The notes under the pieces were generated by a model. That model worked only from the letters and a program-made list of their open reading frames with translations. It was not told where the DNA came from and made no database searches. This document shows, piece after piece, positions 34,754 through 43,828 of a stretch of DNA of 64,000 nucleotides. The stretch spans positions 94,226-158,225 of the forward strand of contig CALVEV010000031.1 in the NCBI GenBank assembly GCA_944326685.1. Reading direction: 5' to 3'. Numbering within the stretch: position 1 is the first letter of the stretch; each line of letters opens with the position of its first letter. The position numbers and the translations under genes were made by a program. The stretch comes from Candidatus Gastranaerophilales bacterium (lineage in GTDB: Bacteria; Cyanobacteriota; Vampirovibrionia; Gastranaerophilales; Gastranaerophilaceae).

Positions 34754-36064
34754 TTACTTAAATATAACAACTCCAATTAATGCAAAAATTATTAATGCAA
34801 GATTGTAATGAATAAATGTAGGAACGCAAGTGTCCCAAATATGGTTGTGTTGTCCGTCAATATTTAATCCTGATGTTGGACCTAGTGTTGTATCAGAAGC
34901 AGGAGAACCTGCATCTCCTAAAGCTGCAGCAGCTGCTAGTAATACGACAGTTTGTGGAACATTGAAACCTATACTTAGACATATAGGAACAAATACTACT
35001 GCAAGAATTGGTATTGTACCGAATGATGTTCCTATTCCGATTGTTATTAATAATCCTAATGCTAACATTATAATAGCAGTAATTATATGGCTTGGAGGTA
35101 ATACAGATGTAACATAAGTTACTAATGATTCTATTCCTCCTGTTGTTTTTAAAACAGTAGCAAAACCAGATGCTACAAGCATAACAAAGGCAACATATCC
35201 CATAAGATATATTCCTTCATCCATTAGTTTATCCATTTTAGAATGTTTAATTGCTCCCAATGAGAAAATTATTCCTAAACCTGTCAAAGCGCCTAATGGA
35301 AGAGAATGAGTCCAAATTTGAACAACAAATGTTACGACTGCAGCGATTAAAGTTATCCAATGATTTTTATTAAACTTCATATCTTCTAAATGTTCTTCAG
35401 GTTTATCAATCATTTCATATTTTCGAGGTTTTCTATATGATATAAATACCGCCATTAACAATGCTATAACCATTCCTAAACCTAAAATCCAAGTTGATTT
35501 CCATATATCATTTTTTGCAACATTCATTCCGTTTTGAATCATATTGTCAGCTATTAGGTTATGGAAAATAAGACCAAAACCTGCAGGTATTGTTATGTAT
35601 GGTGTTTTTAACCCAAATGCTAAAAGACATGCAATTGCTCGTCTATCTATTTGTAATAGATTCATTGTTGGGATTAATGCAGGGATTAATATTGGTATAA
35701 ATGCTATGTGTATAGGAATAATATTTTGTGATGCCATAGCAATAAGCCCTAGTATTATAAATAAAATCCAAGCTCGATTGTTTACAATATCTATTATTTT
35801 TTTTGCAATAACATCTGTAAATCCTGTGTGGTTCATTGCTGCTGCAAAAGCTCCTAAAAGGATATAGCTAAGAGCTGTTTCCGAGTTACCCCCCATTCCT
35901 GAAATAAATGTATTCATAATATTTTCTATATTCATTCCTGATGTTAAACCTGCAAAAATACTTGATATAAGTATTGCAAGAAGTACATTAATTCTGCATA
36001 AACATAAAATACAAAGTAAAATAATAGATGTAACAACAGGGTTGAATAATATATGTAAAATCAA
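34754..36064 (-). CDS. Na+/H+ antiporter family transporter (YuiF/NhaC-like)
   Basis: A protein of 436 residues with about 11-12 membrane spans. The signature GDAGSPASDTTLGPTSGL and HIWDTCVPTFIHYN near the C-terminus, and the paired GMGGNSETALSYILLGAFA near the N-terminus, match the Na+/H+ antiporter family of the YuiF type (some members move amino acids). The start is TTG 36064, overlapping the stop of the RWYD gene (TTGA), so translation is coupled. Ion or substrate cannot be decided. Confidence 0.82.
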   Translation of the reverse strand: MILHILFNPVVTSIILLCILCLCRINVLLAILISSIFAGLTSGMNIENIMNTFISGMGGNSETALSYILLGAFAAAMNHTGFTDVIAKKIIDIVNNRAWILFIILGLIAMASQNIIPIHIAFIPILIPALIPTMNLLQIDRRAIACLLAFGLKTPYITIPAGFGLIFHNLIADNMIQNGMNVAKNDIWKSTWILGLGMVIALLMAVFISYRKPRKYEMIDKPEEHLEDMKFNKNHWITLIAAVVTFVVQIWTHSLPLGALTGLGIIFSLGAIKHSKMDKLMDEGIYLMGYVAFVMLVASGFATVLKTTGGIESLVTYVTSVLPPSHIITAIIMLALGLLITIGIGTSFGTIPILAVVFVPICLSIGFNVPQTVVLLAAAAALGDAGSPASDTTLGPTSGLNIDGQHNHIWDTCVPTFIHYNLALIIFALIGVVIFK

Positions 36065-36369
36065 GATTTTTTCTCCTGTAATTTTTCAATAATTTCTAAC
36101 GCTACTTCTTTTTGAAGTTCAAACGGCATAAGTTTTAAATATTCAAAAGCATCAGAGATTTCTTTATCTTCATCATACCAACGTTTGCATAGGTAAATAA
36201 AAGCATCTTCTAGTTTATTTTCTTCAATATAAATATTAAAACTATGACTCTTATCCTTAATAAATTCAGCGCATATAAGTTGAACAGATTTATCAGCTTT
36301 TTCTAACATACTAACCGCTAAACTAATTGTCGGATCTTCATCATACCAGCGTCGTTTAATGTTGTTCAT
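36061..36369 (-). CDS. Small protein with two RWYD repeats (paralogue of 45126-45458)
   Basis: A protein of 102 residues with the motif RRWYDEDPTI at 6-15 and KRWYDEDKEI at 62-71, each followed by a helix (SLAVSMLEKA; SDAFEYLKLMPFELQKEVALE). The repeat tryptophans are W8 and W64. The gene at 45126 encodes a protein with the same positions, so this is a real small family. No known function. It shares a TTGA overlap with the antiporter gene. Confidence 0.75.
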   Translation of the reverse strand: MNNIKRRWYDEDPTISLAVSMLEKADKSVQLICAEFIKDKSHSFNIYIEENKLEDAFIYLCKRWYDEDKEISDAFEYLKLMPFELQKEVALEIIEKLQEKKS

Positions 36370-36377
36370 TTAAACCT

Positions 36378-36800
36378 CTAAAAAATAGGCTTTCTTTCAA
36401 TTTGTGTAACTGTACAAGTCCCTTCACCTCTAGTTACAAATTGAGCCCTATTTGTATAAGCATTATTTGCATAAATTTCATTTAGTTTAATTTTTTTTGT
36501 TACTTGATTATACGTAACTTGTGTTTCTACAATTGTATTGAAACTTGCAGCTTTATGATGAAATACAATTTCTTCTTCTGTAAATGTTTCAACATCTAAT
36601 GGTAAATTATTTGCATCATAAACTTCAGCTAAAACAGTATCTATTATAAAAAATCTTTCTAATGTTGAACGATTCATAACTTCCTCTGTTGCAGTGTTTA
36701 CAGCTTCAATGTTAAGATTACACTGTAGTAAATATTGCTCAGCAAAAGATTGTGATACAGTTGATAAAAATATTAAGCTAAATAATATAAACTTTTTCAT
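36378..36800 (-). CDS. Small exported protein, unknown function
   Basis: A protein of 140 residues. A signal peptide (MKKFILFSLIFLSTVSQSFA) is followed by a strand-rich domain (EQYLLQCNLNIEAV, RFFIIDTVLAEVYD, EEIVFHHKAASF) and an ending CTVTQIERKPIF. Two Cys could pair. Its neighbours on the minus strand, the RWYD gene and the antiporter, follow 8 bases later. No family recognised. Confidence 0.7.
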   Translation of the reverse strand: MKKFILFSLIFLSTVSQSFAEQYLLQCNLNIEAVNTATEEVMNRSTLERFFIIDTVLAEVYDANNLPLDVETFTEEEIVFHHKAASFNTIVETQVTYNQVTKKIKLNEIYANNAYTNRAQFVTRGEGTCTVTQIERKPIF

Positions 36801-36903
36801 AAATTAAATATTATCACAAATTATAAATATTTGTTAAATTTACACTTGTAAAATAAAAAACATGTTTTAGAATATATATATAAGACATAATAAGGATATT
36901 AAT

Positions 36904-37089
36904 ATGGTACAATCAATCTCTTCTTCTAACATTGATCCAACAGCAGGAACAAGTGATGTAAAATCAGCTATTGCTGTAAAAATGTTTAAAGAAGTTCAAA
37001 AATCACAAGAAATAGCAGGTTCAATTATTCAAGACACAGCAGAAATTTCACAAGCAGCTATGGACGCTTGCAAAGCAGAAGGTTGCTAA
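36904..37089 (+). CDS. Small YjfB-like protein
   Basis: A protein of 61 residues with AAGGAT before the ATG. SAIAVKMFKEVQKSQEIAGSII resembles the YjfB putative-motility helix, then a tail ending in two cysteines (DACKAEGC). YjfB proteins are short and often linked to motility genes. The match is weak, but the gene has a convincing start. It converges on the TPR gene 37106-38383. Confidence 0.5.
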   Translation: MVQSISSSNIDPTAGTSDVKSAIAVKMFKEVQKSQEIAGSIIQDTAEISQAAMDACKAEGC

Positions 37090-37105
37090 AACGGATAATT
37101 ATTAT

Positions 37106-38383
37106 TTATCCCATAGTACCTTTAAATAATTTCTTAATGAAATCAAGTGGACTAGATTGATTATTCAACTTGTCTTGGATTCGTTCATAGTTTTGTATAA
37201 TATATGGATTTCGTGGGTCAAGAGATTTCAATTTGTCCATATAATTAATCATTTCATTATAGTCGCCGATTCTTTCTCTGAACTCGGCGAGTTTCTGTAG
37301 AGCTCTTTTGCTATTAGGGTTTAATTCTAGTAATCTTTCATAAAATTCTACTGAATGATTTTTATCTGTAAGATCTAAAATATCTGCTATTGTTGTAACA
37401 AGTTCGATATTTTTATTATCTAATTGATATGCAATCATATATTCATTCATTGAAACATCTTTATCACCTTTTAGGTTGTAGAATTTTGCCCAATTAACGT
37501 GTGAAGAAAATTCATCTCCTTGTTTTTCGTATATTAATGCTTTCATTTGATATGTAACAAGTGAATTAGGTTCAAGTTTATTGTGTTCTTCTACTTCTTC
37601 TAATGCTCTATTAAAGTCATTAGTTTGATAATAATATTGAGCAAGTAATGAATGGAATTTTGCATTTTTTGAATATTTATCTTTTACTGATTGCATAATA
37701 GAATATGCTTCATCATTCTTTCCCATATCCATTAAACATCTAATTTTTAGAAGTTCATCTTTTGTTAATTCAATTGCTTTTTGTGGATCATCTGCTTTTA
37801 TATATAATTTTGCAAGTTCTTCGTTTATATTTGTGTATCCTTTTTCTCTTGCTTTTTCTAATGTATCAATGGCACTTTCTATAAAACCTGTTTTGGAATA
37901 TATGTTTGCAAGGTTAATGTAAATATTTTCATTATCAAAATTTGAATCAATTAATTTTAGATATTCATCTATAGCTTGATTTTCTTTATTTACTCCATCA
38001 TAAAGAGTTGCAAGAATGTATCTTGCAGCATTTACATCATGTTCATTATCTGCTTTATCAACAGCTTTTTTATAATCATTTATTGCATGTTCAAATTGCT
38101 CTTGTATAACGTGTAATTCACCTTTACAAACATAGTATTTATATCTGTTAGTTTCAGAACATATATCCATTAGTTGTTCATAAGCCATTAGATTTCTACT
38201 ATCTTGTTTTATTAGTTCTGTATAAAATTTTTCAGCTTCATCTTTTTTATTAAGTATAGATGCAATATGTCCTAAGCGCTCTAATAAGTGTATATTTTTA
38301 GGATTATTAGCATACATTTTTTTATATTCTTCGTATGCTAAATCATATTGACCATTTTCTTCTAATTGTTCTGCAGATATCAT
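37106..38383 (-). CDS. TPR-repeat protein
   Basis: A protein of 425 residues without a signal peptide. Continuous tetratricopeptide repeats from residue 1 (EENGQYDLAYEEYKKMYANN, IHLLERLGHIASILNKKDEA, HVIQEQFEHAINDYKKAV, NIYINLANIYSKTGFIESAI, FHSLLAQYYYQTNDFNRALE) to ~residue 400. A cytoplasmic scaffold of unknown partner. It lies 15 bases downstream of pth and is probably co-transcribed with it. Confidence 0.85.
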   Translation of the reverse strand: MISAEQLEENGQYDLAYEEYKKMYANNPKNIHLLERLGHIASILNKKDEAEKFYTELIKQDSRNLMAYEQLMDICSETNRYKYYVCKGELHVIQEQFEHAINDYKKAVDKADNEHDVNAARYILATLYDGVNKENQAIDEYLKLIDSNFDNENIYINLANIYSKTGFIESAIDTLEKAREKGYTNINEELAKLYIKADDPQKAIELTKDELLKIRCLMDMGKNDEAYSIMQSVKDKYSKNAKFHSLLAQYYYQTNDFNRALEEVEEHNKLEPNSLVTYQMKALIYEKQGDEFSSHVNWAKFYNLKGDKDVSMNEYMIAYQLDNKNIELVTTIADILDLTDKNHSVEFYERLLELNPNSKRALQKLAEFRERIGDYNEMINYMDKLKSLDPRNPYIIQNYERIQDKLNNQSSPLDFIKKLFKGTMG

Positions 38384-38398
38384 ATATAAATCCTCATT

Positions 38399-38956
38399 TT
38401 AATTATAATTATTTTGTGTTTTTTCAATGCCGTTAGCAAAATAATATTCTATTGCTTCAGCAGATTTTTGTATAACTTTCTTTAAATCGTCAGCTTGTTC
38501 TTTTGAAAAATTTTGAAGAACGAAAGCTTCAGATGGAATAGGTGGTTGTGGTCCAATTCCCACTTTTAATCTTGCGAATTTATTCGTTCCTAAATGTTGA
38601 ATAATAGATTTTATACCATTATGTCCACCGTCAGAGCCAGATGCTCTAAATCTTATTTTACCTAAATCAAGTGATAAGTCATCATAGACAACTAGTGTAT
38701 TTTCTATTGGAATTTTATAATAATCAATGACTGCTCTTAGTGCTTCACCTGATAAGTTCATATATGTTGTAGGTTTGATTAATATAGTGTCATCATTATT
38801 TATTCTGGTTTTGGTAATCAATGATTTTAACTTAGAATTTTCTTTAAAAGTTTCAGATTTTTCCAATGCAATATAATCTACAACCATAAACCCTGCATTG
38901 TGTCTAGTGAATAAATATTTGTCTCCTACATTACCTAAACCTACTATAAGATTCAT
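38399..38956 (-). CDS. pth: Peptidyl-tRNA hydrolase
   Basis: A protein of 185 residues from ATG 38956, chosen because GAGG lies at the right distance; ATG 38962 overlaps the site. LIVGLGNVGDKYLFTRHNAGFM supplies the catalytic His of the family. TYMNLSGEALRAV and VVYDDLSLDLGKIRFRASGSDGGHNGIKSI hold the conserved Asn, Asp and the His-Asn clamp. It releases peptidyl-tRNA from stalled translation. Confidence 0.97.
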   Translation of the reverse strand: MNLIVGLGNVGDKYLFTRHNAGFMVVDYIALEKSETFKENSKLKSLITKTRINNDDTILIKPTTYMNLSGEALRAVIDYYKIPIENTLVVYDDLSLDLGKIRFRASGSDGGHNGIKSIIQHLGTNKFARLKVGIGPQPPIPSEAFVLQNFSKEQADDLKKVIQKSAEAIEYYFANGIEKTQNNYN

Positions 38957-39099
38957 TTTCATCCTCTAATTTATAAAATAATAATCTCTATATATAAAAT
39001 TTTAAACCAAATAAAGATTACCGTATTGATTATCCTACTTGTGCTTAACAAAAAGATAAAAATGACAAAAACTAATTGTAGAAAAGAAAGGATAAAATT

Positions 39100-39663
39100 A
39101 TGAAAGAAAAAGTGAAACAAAATATAAAACAAAAAAGTTCAGAAAAGTTGTCTAATTTTTTGGGAAAAAATGATTTACATAAAAAAGATTTTGCTGAAAT
39201 GATAGGTGTTACTTTGTCTTATGTCTACAATTTAATAGATGATACAATTGCATTTTCAACCAGAGGTACAACGCTAGAGAGAATTGCAACTGTAATGGAA
39301 GTAGAGCCTGAAGAATTTGAAGAATATAGAATCCCTCAAGAACCTATCCTTATTGATGATTCTGTTGAATTTTTAAAAGATAGTTTAAAGAAAAAGAAAA
39401 TGAGTGTAGTAAATTTTCTAAAAGCTTTTCCTAGAAAGAAAAGAATCGATATTGTTGATATTTTAAGAGGTGCACTTCCAATGCCTTTAGATTATAAAGA
39501 GTTATCAGCAATAGGTAAAGTTGTTGGTTTAGATAAAGATAAAATATATTCTATATGGGAAGGTCGATTAAGACAGGTTTTAGAAACAAATGGGATGAAT
39601 ATTTATTCTAATTCTGGATTAATAAATGCAATGTTAGATTGTGCAAAAAAGCATGTTGAATAA
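39100..39663 (+). CDS. HTH (XRE-type) DNA-binding protein
   Basis: A protein of 187 residues. KKDFAEMIGVTLSYVYNLIDDTIAFSTRGTTLERIATVMEVEPEEF is a helix-turn-helix of the Cro/CI type. The second half has a partly similar helical segment (SVVNFLKAFPRKKRIDIVDILRG, ELSAIGKVVGLDKDKIYSIWEG) that might be a second, degenerate HTH. Transcription-factor role likely; targets unknown. AAAGGATA precedes the ATG. Confidence 0.75.
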   Translation: MKEKVKQNIKQKSSEKLSNFLGKNDLHKKDFAEMIGVTLSYVYNLIDDTIAFSTRGTTLERIATVMEVEPEEFEEYRIPQEPILIDDSVEFLKDSLKKKKMSVVNFLKAFPRKKRIDIVDILRGALPMPLDYKELSAIGKVVGLDKDKIYSIWEGRLRQVLETNGMNIYSNSGLINAMLDCAKKHVE

Positions 39664-39667
39664 ATTA

Positions 39668-39694
39668 ATGGCGGGAATTAATCCCGCCATTTTT
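39668..39694. terminator. Bidirectional terminator
   Basis: AATGGCGGGA / TCCCGCCATTTTT with a four-base TTAA loop between the converging genes 39100-39663 and 39697-40002. Confidence 0.85.
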
Positions 39695-39696
39695 AG

Positions 39697-40002
39697 TTAT
39701 TTAAGTAAAGTTTCAAAAGCTTTTTTCTTTTCTTCCATCTTTTTTTCGTGAGCTTTTTTAGCAGCTTCTAAATCTTTTTTTCTTTGTTCTTGGATTCTTT
39801 GTTGCTCAAGTTGTTTTTGACGTTGAGCTTCTTGACGTTCTTTTTGTGCTTTAGCAGCTGCTTCTCTTTGTTGTTGTAATTGTTTTTCTTTTTGAGAAAT
39901 AGGTGCAACCCATTTATTTACCATTTGCTCGGTATAAGTTGTTGCTGCATAAGCATTAGCAGCAAATGTTAATACTAATAAAGTTGCTAAAATTTTTTTC
40001 AT
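39697..40002 (-). CDS. Small exported coiled-coil protein
   Basis: A protein of 101 residues. A signal peptide (MKKILATLLVLTFAANAYA) is followed by a Gln/Lys/Glu-rich continuous helix (EKQLQQQREAAAKAQKERQE and beyond), probably a periplasmic coiled coil. No family recognised. An AGGAGAA site precedes the ATG. Confidence 0.65.
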   Translation of the reverse strand: MKKILATLLVLTFAANAYAATTYTEQMVNKWVAPISQKEKQLQQQREAAAKAQKERQEAQRQKQLEQQRIQEQRKKDLEAAKKAHEKKMEEKKKAFETLLK

Positions 40003-40052
40003 ACGTTCTTCTCCTATAAAAAATAAGTATCGAAAGTTTTGTGTTTTTTTAG

Positions 40053-40068
40053 TATAATGATTGTTATG
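40053..40068 (+). promoter_or_regulatory. -10 box placed for a leaderless transcript
   Basis: TATAAT at 40053-40058, seven bases, then ATG 40066; no Shine-Dalgarno site. Confidence 0.5.
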
Positions 40069-40797
40069 AAAAGAGTCAAGTTATTAGGTTATGAAATTGA
40101 TACATTTAATTTTAATAGTGCAGTAGAATATGCACAGGAATTAATGTGTAATGATAAAGTTAATCAGGTAGTAACAATTAATCCTGAAATGTTTACTACG
40201 GCTGCAAATGATGAACAATTCTCTCAAATATTAAAAGATGCTGAAATGGTTATACCAGATGGTATAGGTGTTAAAATTGGTCTCAAAATTATGGGAGAAA
40301 ATGTTGATAGAATAGCTGGTGTAGATTTTGCTAGAGAAATGATTAATCGAGCAGCAGAAAAAAACATGCCAGTAGCATTAATCGGTGCAAAACCTGAAAT
40401 AATAGAAAAAGCTGTAATAAATTTAAAATCTGAGGTAGAAAATTTAAATATAGTATATTCTCATGACGGATATTTTGATAATTGGGATGAGATATATGAA
40501 GGTTTAAAGAATACTTCTCCTCGATTGATATTAGTAGCTTTAGGATCTCCTAAACAAGAAAAATTTATATCAGAGGCAAGAAACAGATTAAATCCTGCAT
40601 TAATGATTGGTGTTGGTGGTAGTTTTGATGTATGGTCAGGTGTTGTACAACGTGCACCTAAAATATATCAAAAGATGGGATTAGAATGGTTGTATAGAAC
40701 ATTAAAACAGCCAGAAAGATTTAAGAGAATATTTCCAGCATTACCATTATTTATGTTAAAAGTTTTGAGATATCGTATTGGAGGTGAAAAATGTTAA
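40066..40797 (+). CDS. WecG/TagA/CpsF-family glycosyltransferase
   Basis: A protein of 243 residues from ATG 40066; an earlier in-frame ATG (40039) lies before the -10 box. VVTINPEMFTTAANDEQFSQIL, VIPDGIGVKIG, RIAGVDFAREM, and LVALGSPKQEKFI are the family motifs (GT26). Such enzymes add N-acetylmannosamine or a related sugar to undecaprenyl-linked precursors. The C-terminal FRP-like membrane-associating segment ends in a basic tail. It overlaps the transketolase gene by 7 bases. Confidence 0.9.
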   Translation: MKRVKLLGYEIDTFNFNSAVEYAQELMCNDKVNQVVTINPEMFTTAANDEQFSQILKDAEMVIPDGIGVKIGLKIMGENVDRIAGVDFAREMINRAAEKNMPVALIGAKPEIIEKAVINLKSEVENLNIVYSHDGYFDNWDEIYEGLKNTSPRLILVALGSPKQEKFISEARNRLNPALMIGVGGSFDVWSGVVQRAPKIYQKMGLEWLYRTLKQPERFKRIFPALPLFMLKVLRYRIGGEKC

Positions 40798-41612
40798 GTC
40801 CAAATGAAGTTCAAGAGTTAAAAGATTTAGCAAAAGAATCAAGGATTAATATTCTAAAGATGGTTCATAATTCAAAATCTGGTCATATTGGTGGAGCATT
40901 TTCAGCTACAGATATTTTAACGGTACTTTACCATAAGTGTATGAATATAACTCCAGAAATGGATGAAAATCGTGATAGATTTGTTTTATCAAAAGGTCAT
41001 GCTTCAGCAATTTTATATTCTGTGTTATCTCAAAAAGGATTTTTACCTAAAGAAGAATTGATGACATTTAGATTATTTGGTTCGAAATTACAAGGGCATC
41101 CTTGCAAAAAAATGTTAAAAGGTGTAGAAGTATCCACAGGATCATTAGGGCAAGGTTTGTCAATTGGTTGTGGCATGGCAATGGGACTAAAATTAAATAA
41201 TTCTCCAGCAAAAGTTTTTGTGTATATGGGAGATGGAGAACTTCAAGAAGGTTCTTGTTGGGAAGCATTTATGCAAGCTCCTCATAGAAAATTAAATAAT
41301 TTGATTGCGATTATAGATAGAAATAGATATCAAATAGATGGTTGTACAGAAGATGTAATGACTGTTTCTCCAGTTGAAGATAAGTTAAAAGCATTTAATT
41401 GGGAAACAATTGTTATTGATGGGCATGATATTGAACAAATTTATAATGCAATCGAAAAAGCTAAAAATAATAATTCAGATAAACCTATTGCAATTATTGC
41501 AAATACTGTTAAGGGTAAAGGTGTTTCATTTATGGAAGATACTGCTGCTTGGCATGGTAAAGCCCCTAATGATGAACAATTTGAAAAGGCAATGGCTGAA
41601 TTACTAAAATAG
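40791..41612 (+). CDS. Transketolase, N-terminal (TPP-binding) subunit
   Basis: A protein of 273 residues, the size of the N-half of a split transketolase. SKSGHIGGAFSATDILTVLY, RDRFVLSKGHASAILYSVL and STGSLGQGLSIGCGMAMGLK are typical, as is the TPP motif GDGELQEGSCWEA with NR later. The partner C-terminal half is not next to it; the following item is a terminator. Coupled to the TagA gene by a 7-base overlap. Confidence 0.93.
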   Translation: MLSPNEVQELKDLAKESRINILKMVHNSKSGHIGGAFSATDILTVLYHKCMNITPEMDENRDRFVLSKGHASAILYSVLSQKGFLPKEELMTFRLFGSKLQGHPCKKMLKGVEVSTGSLGQGLSIGCGMAMGLKLNNSPAKVFVYMGDGELQEGSCWEAFMQAPHRKLNNLIAIIDRNRYQIDGCTEDVMTVSPVEDKLKAFNWETIVIDGHDIEQIYNAIEKAKNNNSDKPIAIIANTVKGKGVSFMEDTAAWHGKAPNDEQFEKAMAELLK

Positions 41613-41630
41613 TTATAACTATATAATACT

Positions 41631-41665
41631 AACAAGCACCTAATGTTTATTAGGTGCTTGTTTTA
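41631..41665 (+). terminator. Rho-independent terminator
   Basis: AACAAGCACCTAAT / ATTAGGTGCTTGTT stem, short loop, then TTTA; between the transketolase gene and the converging gene 41676-42338. Confidence 0.85.
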
Positions 41666-41675
41666 TATTTTGTGA

Positions 41676-42338
41676 TTAATTATGCTTTTTTGCAACAGCT
41701 TGATTATTTGCTGCTACTTTAGCTTTTGGTTCATTAGAGTTTAATGCTTTACCAATTTTACTAGCAACAGGAGTTACTACAACTGGAGCTACGTATCTGT
41801 ACATTAGAGTGAAAGTTAATAATTTTTGAGCAATTCCAAATCCTTTGATACGTTTTTCTAATACTTTATCTGGAAGATGCTTATTTGTATCTCTAAACTT
41901 GTAACTCATTTTTTTTGTGAATTTTTCAAGACCACCATTAATAGTATAAGCCCCAATTGTGGATAATGCAGTAACTAAGATTTGGTTAAGAGCAAGAGTT
42001 CTTGCTGGTTTTCTTTCTAAGTTTTTATTTTTAAGAGTTGTTCCAGCATAAGTTGTAGTGGTCACAAAAGAACCAATTGTTGTCATATGATCAGTTATGT
42101 CTTTTGATTTCCCAACTTTATCTGCAACTTTATTCATTAATTTAGAATTCATAACAGGAGCAACGACTTTTTTAGCAATAACATTTTCAATAAAAGAATT
42201 GTAACTTTTTGATACTTTATCAGCACCAACTGCTGTTCTTGTTGCAAGGCTAATAAATGTTGAAGGTTTTTTAACTGGATTAGCTTTGAATGTTGGTTGG
42301 TTCATATGGTTGTTAGTTGTTATTAAACTAATACTCAT
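41676..42338 (-). CDS. Membrane protein of unknown function with F-K-A peptide
   Basis: A protein of 220 residues. Residues ~14-22 (NQPTFKANP) hold the F-K-A peptide. The rest has moderately hydrophobic helical segments (SFVTTTTYAGTTL, LALNQILVTALSTIGAYTI, LTFTLMYRYVAPVVVTPVAS) and a basic, Lys-rich character, ending AANNQAVAKKHN. No known family. Directly downstream of and overlapping by one base with the similar-looking gene 42338-43492. Confidence 0.65.
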   Translation of the reverse strand: MSISLITTNNHMNQPTFKANPVKKPSTFISLATRTAVGADKVSKSYNSFIENVIAKKVVAPVMNSKLMNKVADKVGKSKDITDHMTTIGSFVTTTTYAGTTLKNKNLERKPARTLALNQILVTALSTIGAYTINGGLEKFTKKMSYKFRDTNKHLPDKVLEKRIKGFGIAQKLLTFTLMYRYVAPVVVTPVASKIGKALNSNEPKAKVAANNQAVAKKHN

Positions 42339-43492
42339 TATGCACCTCCTTTCTTAGGTGCTGCAACACTATGTGATTTTATTGTTGCAAATGTTGGCAT
42401 TTTAACTGCTGCTTTAAATGTTGTATTATTTTGTGTTTGTTGTGTTCCATCTTGAGTTTGTGTTGGTTTCTTTTGTTTTTCCATTCCGAATAACTTAAGG
42501 AACCTAGGGATTAACTCGATAGTAAGCATTGCTCTAGGTGGAGCAAGTAAAATATCTGGAACCCAGTTGATAATTGATTTAGTGTTATCTTCTTTATTTT
42601 TTCCAATTTCCATTTCTTCCGTGATAGGATTTATTTCATCAAGTTTTTGTTTTCCTGAAAGAACATTATTAAGAACTTTTTTATCATCAGGTTTTTGAAT
42701 CGCACATCCAATTTTTTCGCCTTTATCATTTAATGCAAATTGCCCATTTTCTGTTTTGAAGACTTCTTTTGATCTGATAACACCACTATCAGTATCAACA
42801 TATAATTTAGGATTCATAGCTTCAAAAGCAGTTTTTTCTGCTTCAAATTCTTGTTGTTTTATTCTAAAATCTTCAATTTGAGCTTGAATTTTTAATTTTT
42901 TCTTCTCACTTTTAGCTTTAGCTAACTTTTCGGTAAGTTTTTTAATTTTATCAGCAGCATCAGCTTCACCTTTTAATTTTAGTGGTTCCAAGTTTGTTAA
43001 AAGTTTTGTACCATTTTCTCTAAGCATTTCACCTTTAGAGTTTGTCATAACTCTGAGAGTTTCTTTACCATTTTTAACAACTTTTTCTAATCCAACAGTT
43101 GGATAGAATTTTTTAATTGTTTCAGGTTTTAAGAATTTTTGCGGTTTTGCTGCAATCATTTTAACTGCAGCTGCAAGAGGTGTTGCAAAAATTAAAGGCC
43201 AAACAAATCCCATAACCCCTGAAGAAATAGAATGACAAGAAGCATAACTTGCATCCTTCTTGTCTTTCGTTGTAATCATATTTGTAACCGGTCTTGCGCC
43301 ACAACATATTGCTAAAGAAAAGATTGATTGACACATAACTGGGTTTTCTGCAGCTGTTTCACAAATTTTACCTACCAGCCCATTTTTCATAAAACGAGTT
43401 ACCATATCAGGCTTTTTTTTCGTCGCAGTGGTAGCTGCGTTTAAGATTGTTTTTGGCCTGATAATAGAACTAGTTAATTTTCCGTTAATCAT
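42338..43492 (-). CDS. Membrane/coiled-coil protein of unknown function
   Basis: A protein of 384 residues. Two hydrophobic segments occur in the first ~130 residues (NPVMCQSIFSLAICCGARPV; GVMGFVWPLIFATPLAAAVK). Residues ~180-225 form a Lys/Glu coiled coil (DKIKKLTEKLAKAKSEKKKL). The C-terminus has NTTFKAAVKMPTF, an F-K-A peptide, followed by HSVAAPKKGGA. AAGGAA precedes the ATG. Transcribed with 41676-42338. Not recognised; possibly surface- or inclusion-associated. Confidence 0.65.
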   Translation of the reverse strand: MINGKLTSSIIRPKTILNAATTATKKKPDMVTRFMKNGLVGKICETAAENPVMCQSIFSLAICCGARPVTNMITTKDKKDASYASCHSISSGVMGFVWPLIFATPLAAAVKMIAAKPQKFLKPETIKKFYPTVGLEKVVKNGKETLRVMTNSKGEMLRENGTKLLTNLEPLKLKGEADAADKIKKLTEKLAKAKSEKKKLKIQAQIEDFRIKQQEFEAEKTAFEAMNPKLYVDTDSGVIRSKEVFKTENGQFALNDKGEKIGCAIQKPDDKKVLNNVLSGKQKLDEINPITEEMEIGKNKEDNTKSIINWVPDILLAPPRAMLTIELIPRFLKLFGMEKQKKPTQTQDGTQQTQNNTTFKAAVKMPTFATIKSHSVAAPKKGGA

Positions 43493-43828
43493 TACTTGTT
43501 CCTTCTAAATTCTAATATAACTGCTGGGTATTTATGTATTTTAAGTGGTTGATAAAAAACACTATATTTACAATAATAGTTGTTTAAGTTAGTTATTCTA
43601 TTTAGATTTTGCGTTGTATGCGAATAACTCATCATAGTTTCCAATCTAAAATTATTAAATACTTTCACTACCTTCTACACCTATATTAAATCAGATAAAA
43701 TAAAATTTTGTTAGTTTGTAATAAAATTGTTACAATTGTTTTATTTCTTAATATTTAATAATCCTCTTTACAAGATTAATTGATGATTGTATGATTATAA
43801 TAAGAATAAAAGATAGATTGGAGAAGTT
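43493..43828. other. Intergenic region upstream of murA
   Basis: About 336 bases of AT-rich sequence with no gene or tRNA. It contains the murA promoter (43767-43795) at its right end. Nothing else structured was identified. Confidence 0.6.
43767..43795 (+). promoter_or_regulatory. Sigma-70-type promoter for murA
   Basis: TTTACA (43767-43772), exactly 17 bases, and TATGAT (43790-43795), 33 bases before the start codon. Confidence 0.6.

Noticed and set aside
41410..41607. Plus-strand 65-residue frame
   Set aside because: It lies in another frame of the transketolase gene and is a coding shadow.
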